From Symbiodinium natans (taxonomy: Eukaryota > Sar > Dinophyceae > Suessiales > Symbiodiniaceae): a stretch of DNA of 64,000 bases. The position numbers and the translations under genes are program-made. Numbering within the stretch: the first letter of the stretch is position 1; each line of letters opens with the position of its first letter. The stretch spans positions 337,699 through 401,698 of the forward strand of contig CAJNDS010002229.1 of NCBI GenBank assembly GCA_905221605.1. Reading direction: 5' to 3'. The notes beneath the pieces were generated by a model. It was not told the DNA's origin and made no database searches. It saw nothing but the letters and a program-made list of their open reading frames with translations. This document shows, in pieces, positions 20,346-28,965 of this stretch.

Positions 20346-20449
20346 CTATAATTAGGGTTTCGGATGTATGGTTTGAAGGTAGGGTTTAGGGTTTAGGGGC
20401 CTAGGGATTTCAGGGTTCCCTAAACTAAACCCTAAACCCTAAACCCTAC
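20346..20449 (-). other. inferred 104-nt intron with telomere-repeat inverted ends
   Basis: On minus it begins GTAGGGTTTAGGGTTTAGGG and ends CCCTAAACCCTAAACCC plus a short tail to TTATAG. The two blocks are complementary and would fold into a hairpin placing donor and acceptor close together. The flanking exons are phase-compatible. Confidence 0.6.
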
Positions 20450-20514
20450 TGTTGGCCACAAGCATGACAGCATCCATCGCCTGACCGGGCCCGTTGATAA
20501 TCAAGAAGCGGTTC
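20450..20514 (-). CDS. exon, faintly KH-domain-like
   Basis: GCTCAG acceptor, frame NRFLIINGPGQAMDAVMLVA, donor A|GTAGGG. The hydrophobic-strand, GPGQAMDAV, helix pattern recalls the end of KH RNA-binding domains, but one short exon is not enough to assign it. Very clear coding composition; plus is closed. Confidence 0.65.
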
Positions 20515-20880
20515 CTGAGCTCTTTTGAAGTGGGGGCTATGATCCCTCAACCCTCAACCTAGACCCTATAAACCCTACTGTAAACCCTAGCCCTAAACCC
20601 TGAACCCTAAACTCCTAACGAGGGATATCAGGCATCTAGTTCGCCAATTCGGTTTAGGGTTTAGGGTTTAGGGTTTAGGGTTTAGGGTTATAGGGTTTAG
20701 GGTTTAGGGACCCTTAAAACTCAACACTCCAGGAAGACCGACTGCCAGCCCTAAGCCCCTAAAGAGTACAACGATCCCAAAAGCCCCAAGCCTTGAAGGG
20801 TTTAGGGTTTAGGGTTTAGGGTTTAGGGTTTAGGGTTTAGGGTTTAGGGCTAGGCTTCAGGCTTTCCAACGGCTCGCTCC

Positions 20881-20946
20881 TTATTGAGAACCAAAGTTCG
20901 CATTGCTGTTGTGGAGCGCGATGGTCTTCTCAGAGGCGGGGACGAC
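20881..20946 (-). CDS. VVxA repeat exon with stop
   Basis: CCTCAG acceptor, VVPASEKTIALHNSNANF then GSQ and TAA. It aligns with VVDAGAVQVALYNAAQGRF (22,270) and VVDAGDGLIALHSQRY (25,757). It is likely the last unit of the WTWE/VVDAG repeat protein, since the stop follows in frame. Confidence 0.65.
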   Translation of the reverse strand, partial: VVPASEKTIALHNSNANFGSQ

Positions 20947-21106
20947 CTGAGGACGAGCACAGGACCGCGCAAGATGCTTAGCCCAAACCCTGACCCCTAA
21001 ACCCTAACCCTAAGCCCTAGACCCTAATTTATAAACCCTAAACCCTAAACCCTAGACCCGAGGAGTCTATATACCCCAAAAAGGTTAAAGGTTGCTACTC
21101 AGCTAC

Positions 21107-21152
21107 TAAGGCGGCCTTCGAGAAGGCCACGATGCCCCCCAGGCCTCCAAGC
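21107..21152 (-). CDS. small exon abutting a family D-like end
   Basis: CACTAG acceptor, LGGLGGIVAFSKAAL, then GTAGCTGAG, which is the terminal motif of family D elements. This suggests an intron that starts at the element's end. The plus strand is also open. Confidence 0.42.
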
Positions 21153-21177
21153 CTAGTGACTGAAGCCCACCGTCTAG

Positions 21178-21274
21178 GGTTTAGGGTTTAGGGTTTAGGG
21201 TTTAGGGTTTAGGGTTTAGGGTTTAGGGTTTAGGGTTTAGGGTTTAGGGTTTAGGGTTTAGGGTTTAGGGTTCA
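21178..21274 (+). repeat. TTTAGGG array
   Basis: About 13 heptamers; it pairs in inverted order with CCCTAAA at 22,017-22,055. Confidence 0.95.
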
Positions 21275-21551
21275 GATAACACTTGTAACTTATAACCCCA
21301 ATTATCAATGTACCTTCAGGCCCCCTAAGTCCCCTGAGTAGGTTATAACTGTACTTATAACGACTTATAACTTGGGCTATAAGGACCCATGAACCTCCAA
21401 GTAACCGGACAATTATGTACTCATGCTGGCATATCGTGTATCTTTCCACAGAAAACAAATCTAAACTTGATGTAAGCTTTTAAAAACAGATAATATCTGT
21501 TTTAAAAACCTACATCAAACTTATGATGTAACTATGAATATAAAACATGAT

Positions 21552-21748
21552 GCGCCGTGCGTCCGTGCGTGCGTGCGTGCGTGCGTGCATGCGTGCGTGC
21601 GTGATTGCGTGCGTGCACGTGCACGTGCGTGCACGTGCATGCGTGCGTGCGCGTGCGTGCGCGTGCGTGCGTGCACGCCCGTGCGCACGTGCGTGCGTGC
21701 GCGTGCGTGCGCGCGCGTGGGTGTGTGTGTGTGTGTGTGTGTGCCTGT
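21552..21748. repeat. GTGC/GCGT alternating purine-pyrimidine tract
   Basis: Nearly 200 bp of GTGCGTGC-type repeats passing into (GT)n. The alternating purine-pyrimidine pattern is a classic Z-DNA-prone sequence. The 70-115-codon frames here are Cys/Val/Arg or His/Thr/Ala artefacts of the repeat. Confidence 0.95.
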
Positions 21749-22052
21749 GCATAGCTGACATGGCCAAGTCGCAGCAAAGCGCTCCTCCAAAGTCACTCCC
21801 CCGGTCTTGCTCTTCGCTGAACCTGAAAATCAGGGATATTTTGCGTCTTGTTTTCACCGCTCATTTGTAGTGTTCTTCGGGGGTTTGGGGGTTTAGGGGT
21901 TTTAGGACCTTATCACCGATCATTGTAGGGCTCTCTCAAGATTTGAAAGGGTTTGGGTTTCGAAAAGCCCTGAGAAAAATGGGACTCCTCAGAGCCTTGG
22001 AACGCGGGCCCCGAAACCCTAAACCCTAAACCCTAAACCCTAAACCCTAAAC

Positions 22053-22090
22053 CCTGGGAGCGCATGGCCTTCTTGCTACGCGCGGGTACG
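22053..22090 (-). CDS. 38-bp mini-exon with array-borne donor
   Basis: TTCACAG acceptor, VPARSKKAMRSQ, then CCCAGG|GTTTAG, where the GT is the first heptamer of a TTTAGGG array on minus. Confidence 0.48.
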
Positions 22091-22269
22091 CTGTGAACAC
22101 CTAGTTACAGCCTCAACACCCTACACCCTAAACACACTGTACCCTAAACACCCTACACCCTGTACCCTAAACACCCTAAAACACCCTAAACACCCTACAC
22201 ACTGAACCCTAAACACCCGAACCACCCTTACAAAACCCTAAACACGCCGAAACCCTTGAAAAGTGAATC

Positions 22270-22375
22270 CTGGCGTCGGGATGCCCGGCGACACAGTCCC
22301 AGCTTTCGTCATCTTCACAAAACGCCCCTGTGCGGCGTTGTAGAGTGCGACCTGCACTGCTCCCGCATCCACCAC
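22270..22375 (-). CDS. VVDAG repeat exon
   Basis: ACCAG acceptor, 35 codons starting VVDAGAVQVALYNAAQ and continuing GRFVKMTKAGTVSPGI. It follows exon 22,713-22,826 in phase 0, giving FEAPCRY|VVDAG, the order expected for the repeat unit WTWE...VVDAG...IALH...RFVKM. The short beta-strand pattern resembles beta-trefoil (fascin-type) repeats; this is inferred. The donor may be GA or a nearby site. Confidence 0.72.
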
Positions 22376-22712
22376 CTGGTTCTTGGGGTGTGGAGTTAAG
22401 GATTTAGGGTTTATAAGGTTTAGGGTTTAGGGTTTAGGGCTTAGGGTTTAGGGCTCAGGGTAATTTGGTGGTGTAGGGTTGTCCGGAAAAAGGAAGAAAG
22501 CATGCAGGGTTGAAGGGTTTTCCTTTTTCGGGTGGTTTAGTCTTAGGGTCGTTACAGGGTCGTATGGGCCCTTCAAGGGGGACCCCTTATATGCCTCCTA
22601 GACACCTTTACAACCCTTAAAGAGGTAGAGGACCGTATTCAGGGCCCATGAAACTACCCTACCCCTAAACCCTAAACCCTAAACCCTAAACCCTAAACCC
22701 TAAACCCTAAAC
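22376..22712 (-). other. inferred 337-nt intron with array-borne GT and internal MITE
   Basis: On minus it opens GTTTAGGGTTTAGGG, so the donor is supplied by the telomere-type array. It contains a family G element (about 22,549-22,661) and then CCCTAAA-type repeats before ACCAG. Its flanking exons join in phase 0 into a recognisable repeat unit. Confidence 0.65.
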
Positions 22713-22826
22713 GTAGCGACACGGTGCCTCGAACTGCTCCCAGGTCCATTCGTCCAAAATGCGGCCCTCGGCCAGCGGCGCATGTGAGTCCATCTTGTCG
22801 GAATGCATGCCTCGAGCGACGGACAG
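22713..22826 (-). CDS. WTWE repeat exon
   Basis: CTTCAG acceptor; 38 whole codons with LSVARGMHSDKMDSHAP and EGRILDEWTWEQFEAP; ends CGCTAC|GTTTAGGG. Phase 0 at both ends. The WTWEQF motif followed by VVDAG in the next exon defines the repeat. Homologous units are near 23,884 (CTWELLQ) and 16,531 (TTWEQW). Confidence 0.75.
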
Positions 22827-23374
22827 CTGAAGTAACCCGAAACCCTAAAACCCTAAAATCCTAAAACCCTAAAACCCTAAAACCCCGAAAACCCTAAAAC
22901 CCTAAAACCCTAAAACCCTAAAACCGTAAAACACTAAAGCCCTAAAACCCTAAAACCCTAAACCCCAGGTGGAAAAGGACCTTGACCCAGCAACTCTCCA
23001 CACAGGGCATGATGTCGGCTGAACCCCACCCTCCTCCCCCCAAAACATGAAAACGATTGAAAACGCCAAGGGGGGGGGGGCCATTGCAAACCCCAAACCC
23101 TAAACCTTAAACCCTAAACTCTAAACCCTAAACCCTAAACCCTAAACCGGGTTCAGGGATTTGGAGGGACCCTTAAGAATAGACCCCAAATAGGAGGATT
23201 CCTTTATCAGGACCCCAATAAGGTACCCCCCTAATTCCGGAAACCTCCCGCATTTAGGGGTTTAAGGATTTGTAGGATTCCGACCCCAAGAAGGTACCCC
23301 CTAATTCCGGAAACCCCAAGTGGGTTTAGGGTTTAGGGTTTAGGGTTTAGGGTTTAGGGTTTAGGGTGCGAAGC

Positions 23375-23443
23375 CAAGTGGCGCAAGAGGTTCTTGCTGC
23401 GCCAGAAGCCCACCAGGGAGCCCAGTTCCAAGTGTTGGGGCAC
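23375..23443 (-). CDS. repeat-unit exon following the CTWELLQ exon
   Basis: TTTTTCGCAG acceptor, VPQHLELGSLVGFWRSKN then LLRHL, GC donor. It follows exon 23,884-23,937 in phase 0, giving TWELLQ|VPQH, parallel to WEQFEAPCRY|VVDAG. It is a divergent unit. Confidence 0.65.
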
Positions 23444-23494
23444 CTGCGAAAAAGTTAATCGAGGGCCAACAAAAAACCCTTAAAAACCTAAAAG

Positions 23495-23872
23495 CCCTCA
23501 ACCCTAGACCCTAAACCCTATACCCTCAACCCCAAACCCCAAATCCTAAACCCTATACCCCAAACCCCAAGCCCTAAACCCTAAACCCTATACCCCAAAC
23601 CCTAAACCCCAAACCCTACACCCTAAACCCCAAACCCCAAACCCCAAACCCTAAACAATGAACCCCAAACCCCAAACCCCAAACCCTGAACCCCAAACCC
23701 TAAACCCCAAACCCCAAACCCTAAACCCCAAACCCCAAACCCTGTACCCTAAACCCTAAACCCCAAACCCTAAACCCCAAACCCTAAACCCCAAACCCCA
23801 AACCCTAAACCCCAAACCCCAAACCCTAAACCCTAAACCCTAAACCCCAAACCCTACACCCTAAACCCTCGG
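23495..23872 (-). repeat. mixed CCCTAAA/CCCCAAA array
   Basis: Nearly 380 bp of C-rich heptamers in which CCCCAAA is as common as CCCTAAA. The interspersed order suggests repeated local duplication of mixed blocks. Confidence 0.93.
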
Positions 23873-23883
23873 GAGGGAGCTGC

Positions 23884-23937
23884 CTGCAAGAGCTCCCAGG
23901 TGCAGGAGCCGCCTGCGGTGTCCGCATTCACCGTGTC
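23884..23937 (-). CDS. 54-bp CTWE repeat exon
   Basis: TGTGAG acceptor, 18 whole codons DTVNADTAGGSCTWELLQ, GC donor (TTGCAG|GCAGC). Phase 0-0. The CTWELL motif matches WTWEQF at 22,713. Confidence 0.68.
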
Positions 23938-24069
23938 CTCACAGGCCATTGAGGGGCGAGGGTTTAGGGTTTAGGGTGTAGGGTTCAGGTTTCAGGGTTC
24001 AAGGCTTAGGGCCTTAGTGAGGCTACTGAAATCTTGCGGTTCAGGGCCGACTAGAAGCACTTCGATGCT

Positions 24070-24170
24070 GCCAAACCCTAAACCCTAAACCCTAAACCCT
24101 AAACCCTAAACCCTAAACCCTAAACCCTAAACCCTAAACCCTAAACCCTAAACCCTAAACCCTAAACCCT
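24070..24170 (-). repeat. CCCTAAA array
   Basis: About 14 perfect heptamers; paired in inverted order with TTTAGGG at 23,960-23,985 inside one inferred intron. Confidence 0.96.
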
Positions 24171-24173
24171 GAC

Positions 24174-24251
24174 TGCGCAGCAGCGTCCTCGCTTCCGCTC
24201 CGGCCGGTCACGGATTTCTTGGTGGACACAAAGATGAACATGCACAGAGAG
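24174..24251 (-). CDS. 78-bp exon upstream of the CTWE exon
   Basis: TTGTAG acceptor and GC A|GTCAGG donor. In phase 0 it reads LSVHVHLCVHQEIRDRP and joins the exon 23,884 in frame; LSV also opens the homologous exon 22,713. Another open frame (MFIFVSTKKSVTGRSG) looks protein-like but breaks the phase. Confidence 0.55.
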
Positions 24252-24469
24252 CTACAACTCATGGGCTGAATACGCTTTGTGGTTTAGGGTTTAGGGTTTA
24301 GGGTTTAGGGCTTAGGGTTTAGGGTTTAGGGCTGCGATACATGGTGGGATTCTATATATCCCGAAAGGTTGTAAAGGTTATACCTACCCAGTCCCTGAGG
24401 CAAGGACTCGAAAACGCCACCTGAGGGCCAAGCATAGACATTGTCGACGCGAATGTACTGTTTCCGCAA

Positions 24470-24600
24470 CTTGGAATACCTTCGTTGCTGAGTTCATAAA
24501 GCCCTCCCCCCCCCCCCCCCCCCAAAAGAAAAAGTACGCTTTCAGTTCTCTAGGGAGTATCGCATCCCAAAAAGTGTAAAGTGTACTCATTCAGCTACTA
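24470..24600. mobile_element. family D element with C-run
   Basis: GTTGCTGAGTTCATAAAGCC...CTTTCAGTTCTC...CCCAAAAAGTGTAAAGTG...CAGCTAC. A 17-C run lies near the left end. Same layout as 378-475 and 34,433-34,553. Confidence 0.75.
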
Positions 24601-24858
24601 AGATACAGGCCAACAAGCCCGATTCCTGCAGGCACCACCTGGCAGAGCTTTGAGCATAAAGAGGGTGGTGAGAGCAGCATCCGAAGCTGCGTTGTTCGAA
24701 ATCGCCCCCCCAAAAAGCCCAGAAATCCAAAGTTCCGAAATGTTATCGGGAAAGGCAGAGGGGCTTAGGGTTTAAGGTTTAGGGTTTAGGGTTTAGGGCA
24801 AGGTTTTTTCTCCCACGGGCCTTCAATGTCCAACACCAAGCCTAAACTCAAAACCTTG

Positions 24859-24916
24859 GGATGTTCCCCCGTGTACTAACAGTCCTTCATAGGGATTATA
24901 GTAGGGGGGGTACAAA
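24859..24916. mobile_element. family A half-element
   Basis: TTGGGATGTTCCCCCGTGTACTAACAGTCC and the GGGATTATAGTAGGGGGG core are present, but the second arm is missing; a CCCTAAA array follows. Confidence 0.65.
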
Positions 24917-25247
24917 CAGAGTAACCCTAAACCCTAAACCCTAAACCCTAAACCCTAAACCCTAAACCCTAAACCCTAAACCCTAACATTGTCCATCAAC
25001 ACAAGACCCATGTCTCCCTGCGCAGGGCTTCTGGGCGAACCGAAGCCCAAGACATGAGGGAAGGAGGGCCTACTCTGAGACCTAAACCCTAAACCCTACA
25101 CCCTGAACCTTAAACCAACACACAACACGATCCAACGCGGGTTTAGGGGTTTAGGGTTTAGGGGTTTAGGGTTTAGGGGTTTAGGGGTTTAGGGTTTAGG
25201 GGTTTAGGGTTTTAGGGTTTTGGGGTGCCATGCACGCCTTGAACTTG

Positions 25248-25318
25248 TTATTGTCCCATGGAGCCGTGGTCGTTGGCCCAGTTGGCGCATTGACGCCTGG
25301 CATCGAAACGGTACGGTT
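25248..25318 (-). CDS. probable terminal exon
   Basis: GGCCCAG acceptor; PYRFDARRQCANWANDHG then SMGQ and TAA. G/C-rich third positions and a stop make a C-terminus likely. Family unknown. An alternative frame using an internal acceptor (VNAPTGPTTTAPWDN) is also open. Confidence 0.55.
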
Positions 25319-25617
25319 CTGGGCCTAGCCCCGTCAAGCCTTTGAAAACAATCATTCTCAGCTTCCTCTTGAAAAAGTCTACTTAAGCCCTAAACCCAAA
25401 GGTGGGAAATTTTTGCCATACCGAATTCAGAGCCGAGAGAGAGAGGGTTCTTTCAGGAAAGCTGCTTTTCATGTTTTGAGGGTAGCGAATAAGGGTTTAA
25501 GGTTTAAGGTTTAGGGTTTCGGGTTTAGGGATTAGGGGTTCGTAGAAGGTTTGCTGAGCCCTTCTCAACAAGCTCCCCGTAAATCAAAAGATAGAAATGA
25601 AGGGGTGTTGGGTTCTT

Positions 25618-25670
25618 TGGCAAGCGCGCAGGCGTCGCCGCCGCAATCCACCAGTCCAGTAAAGGCAATC
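25618..25670 (-). CDS. Cys-containing exon island
   Basis: TCCCGCAG acceptor followed by IAFTGLVDCGGDACALAKE. The donor is not certain (a GC is available). Between CCCTAAA and TTTAGGG-type sequence. Confidence 0.45.
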
Positions 25671-25756
25671 CTGCGGGAAGATCCACCTAAACCCTAAACC
25701 CTAAACCCTAAACCCTAAACCCTAAACCCTAAACCCTAAATCCTAAACCCTAAACT

Positions 25757-25825
25757 CCGTGTCCCGAGGTAGCAGTTGTACCTTTGGCTGTGCAGTGCGA
25801 TCAGGCCATCCCCTGCGTCCACCAC
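25757..25825 (-). CDS. VVDAG repeat exon
   Basis: ATCCCAG acceptor and 23 codons: VVDAGDGLIALHSQRYNC then YLGTR. Clear homologue of exon 22,270 and 20,881, so another unit of the same repeat, possibly the upstream end of the gene or a paralogue. A GT within (AAAG|GTAC) could end it earlier. Confidence 0.65.
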
Positions 25826-25983
25826 CTGGGATACGGCGGTTGAGGACTTTAGGATATATAGGCGTATAAAGGGTTTAGGGTTTAGGGTAAGAATATAGGG
25901 TTTAGGTTTAGGGTTTATATAGGGTTTAGGGTTTAGGGTTTAGGGTTTAGGGTTTAGGGTTTAGGGGTTAAGGGCTTAGGGTT

Positions 25984-26265
25984 TACTGTAAACGCTTGCG
26001 CGCACCGCCTCGGCAGCCGAGGACAGGAAAGGAGGAAAGAGGGTTTAAAGGGGGTTAAAGGGGGTGGGGGGTGGGGGGGGGGGGGGGGGAGGGGGGAGGG
26101 GGAGGGGGGGGGGGCAGATAGGAGGGGGGGGAGGGGGGAAACCCCACTCCCCACCCTTTAACCCCACTGCCCTTCCTCCCCTTTTTTTGCGAAACCCTCT
26201 TTCCTCCTTTCCTGTCCTGGGGCCGGCCCGGCTGCCGAGGCGGCGCGCGCAAGCGTTTACAATAT
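25984..26265. mobile_element. MITE-like element with about 60-bp inverted ends
   Basis: CTGTAAACGCTTGCGCGC...CCGCCTCGGCAGCC...GGACAGGAAAGGAGGAAAG on the left reappears inverted at 26,191-26,265. The centre is a purine/pyrimidine-biased G and C tract. No coding capacity. Only copy seen here. Confidence 0.85.
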
Positions 26266-26306
26266 ATAAATATAAAAAATATAAATACATAAAATATAAA
26301 TATAAA

Positions 26307-26347
<41 letters not shown>

Positions 26348-26425
26348 TAGGCTAGGCATATAGGGGTTTGGATTTTAGGGGTTAAGGGTTTAGGGTAAGA
26401 TTCTTGGCTTTCGGATATATAGGTT

Positions 26426-26526
26426 GGGATGTTCCCCCTTATACTAACAGTCCTTAGTAGGGATTGCACAAGGGGGTGGTACCATAATCCCTACTAAGGG
26501 CTGTTAGTATAGGGGGGAACATCCCA
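26426..26526. mobile_element. family A element, best copy
   Basis: TTGGGATGTTCCCCCTTATA...CTAACAGTCCTTAGTAGGGAT and its inverted complement flank a 15-bp centre. This is a near-perfect hairpin of about 100 bp. Confidence 0.85.
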
Positions 26527-27105
26527 AATAATAGCCCTAAACCCCAAACCCTAAACCCCCTATTGTCATCCCTATTAAGGGTTTAGGGTGAGGAAAGGAG
26601 GGAACATGCCAATGAAAAGGGCTTAACAGTTTAGGATCTGAAAAGGCTCAGGGACTAGGAGTTTCTGGTGCAGGGAAGGCTATTGTCATGGGGTTTAGGG
26701 TTTAGGGTCCGGGTCCGCCGACCCTGGCGGCGTGTTGGATGGTTTTGGGGAGGGAACCCTCCCTCCCCTCCCTTACACCCCCAAACCCCTTAAAACGTGC
26801 GTCAGTGCACAACTTTTTCGCCTGCCCCCCCCTGCCCCTCTTCTTCCTGTCTCTTGATCAGATGCCGGAACCCTCCCCCCCCCCCCCCTTCCCCCCCCGT
26901 GCTGATCGCGTGAAACAAGGTCGTTTTGTCCCCCGCCCCTCCGGGTGACTGGAACTGTGACCACGTGAAACAAGCTCGTTCTTCTCTCCCGCGACTGGCC
27001 GCCCCCCCTCAATGGCGTGTGTCGGGTCCGCGGCACCGTGGAAAACCCTAAACATCCCTAAACCCTGACCCTAGACCCTCTGGAAGGGTTGAAGGTTTAC
27101 GGTTT

Positions 27106-27335
27106 AGGGTTTATAGGGTTTGTAGGGTTTGTAGGGTTTATAGGGTTTATAGGGTTTATAGGGTTTATAGGGTTTATAGGGTTTATAGGGTTTATAGGGT
27201 TTATAGGGTTTATAGGGCTTATAGGCTTAATTATAGGGTTTATAGGGTTTATAGGGTTTATAGGGTTTATAGGGTTTATAGGGTTGATAGGGCGTATAGG
27301 TTTAATTATAGGGTTTATAGGGTTTATGGGGGGTA
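27106..27335 (+). repeat. GGGTTTATA nonamer array
   Basis: A telomere-like variant in which TA is inserted into the heptamer, repeated about 20 times with a few interruptions (GCTTAATTATA). The Phe-Ile-Gly and Pro-Ile-Asn frames here are repeat artefacts. A similar array is at 56,310-56,535. Confidence 0.95.
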
Positions 27336-27363
27336 GGGTTGAGGGTTTAGACCTACCTTGCAG

Positions 27364-27496
27364 CAAAAGCGCAGTGAAGAGTGCCGAGACAAAGTCCATG
27401 TCAACGTCCTTGGGAGTCCTGCAAAGCAATCTGGAGGAGTTCCTGCAGTTTGGGCTTCTGATGCAAGCCTTAGCGTTTATAGGCGCAGGGTTGTAA
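27364..27496 (+). CDS. exon island, amphipathic
   Basis: CTACCTTGCAG acceptor; plus frame AVKSAETKSMSTSLGV and LQSNLEEFLQFGLLMQAL, then TAA. On minus, 27,357-27,418 reads DVDMDFVSALFTALLLQ before CAAG|GTAGGT. Both are good; I prefer plus on helix quality. Confidence 0.42.
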
Positions 27497-27569
27497 TTAC
27501 GCGGTTTTATCGGCTTTCGGCATTTTGGGACCGGGGTGCTTGATATTTATGGTTTGGATCATCTGCCGT

Positions 27570-28960
27570 TCCTGGAAGCCTTTGTGATGCTCTATGTGCC
27601 TTGGGGGACCACATGAACCCTAAGATTGGGGGTCATATACCCTATACTGCTACTATAATTCTCTTCAGGTAAAGGAACCCTAAAACCCTAAAACCCTAAA
27701 CCCCAAACCCCAAACCCCAAAACCCAAACCCTAAACCCCAAACCCCAAACCCTAAACCCTAAACCCCAAACCCTAAACCCTTCTAGGGTTCAATTCGACC
27801 CCAAGGTGCTGGGACGTTTTCACCTCACCCGGGCTTGCAGCTTCATGCCTCACGTAAATATGGCGATGCTGGCCCAAAGAGCCCGATTCCCCTTGATTAA
27901 GCAATATACTCATGGGTTCCCCCCTTAATTATGGCTATTTAAGGATAATTAAGCCTAGTTAAGGTTATTTAAAGGGGGAACCTAGGGGGGGGTAGTTGTA
28001 GTAGGGGAACCCATGATATACCTGAATTTATAGAGCTTAGTTGTCCACTAACCTGGGGGAATTAAAGGTTAACCTTTGGGATTATGAGGGGAGTCTACTA
28101 CCCCAAAAAGGTTAAGGGTTACCTACTCTATTACTAGGAGAGGTATCCTTCACATGATTTAGAAGGTATATTCCTTCATGATAAGGGCCCAATGGGGCTC
28201 TTTAAAGGGAGTGGATGCGATAGAGGTCCAGTGACCCTGGCAGCGCCAGCTCTGCTAGGAGTGCTCATGTCACTGATGCGGCGACCGATATGAAGTAGGG
28301 TCTTTATTTCTTGTGTCCCCGGGAGGGACACCAGGTATATACACTCACCAGTATCAAAAAGGAACCTTATGGACACCAATAACAGTAATATAGACCCTGT
28401 GTCGTATGGCGCCCGGACGTCAAACGGTGCGATCTGTGGAAGTCAGCTGAGTTTTTCGCAAATCGGATGTTTACGCAACGACTCTGCCCCACACAGGGGC
28501 TCGGGAAGTGTGGGGGGGGGGGGAATTTCGGATCCCTAACCCCTCAAGCCCTAAACCCCTTGCATTTGGGCTTCATCCTAAGCCGAGGCACCCGGAGACG
28601 GCGGAGATTTTACGGTCTGCAAGGTTGCCTGCGTGGGGGGGGGGGGGGGAAGGAGAGGGACCTGGGCGGAGGAACCCCGACAAGGGATTTTAGGGTTCAA
28701 AGGGTGTTAGGGAATACAGTTCTAGGAACTATGGAAGGGGGTTCTATAGGGCTGGGGAATGTGTCTCGGCTGTTTGCAAGCTGAGTGGCTAAGGAAGTAC
28801 TTGAATGTGGGGTTCCAAAGCGCGACAGTGGAACCAATCTGCACACCACCTGGAGGTGAGAAAATCATCTCTTGCAGCAGCGAGCTTCCATGAGATGGGC
28901 TATGATATACCCTATAACCACTTGGAAAAGTCCTTTATGGGGTTGATTCTGGGAATTCTG
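27570..28960. other. stretch with weak coding hints
   Basis: CCCTAAA/CCCCAAA repeats (27,680-27,780), an AT-rich part with GGTTATTTAAAGG motifs (27,920-28,000), a family D-like fragment (CCCCAAAAAGGTTAAGGG, about 28,085-28,140), and a few small frames, for example VLGRFHLTRACSFMPH on plus near 27,812. Nothing is firm. Confidence 0.4.
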
Positions 28961-28965
28961 ATAGC

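Noticed and set aside
27089-27496. Membrane-like GFIGFIGF protein
   Set aside because: It is a translation of the GGGTTTATA array; only the part after 27,364 may be coding.
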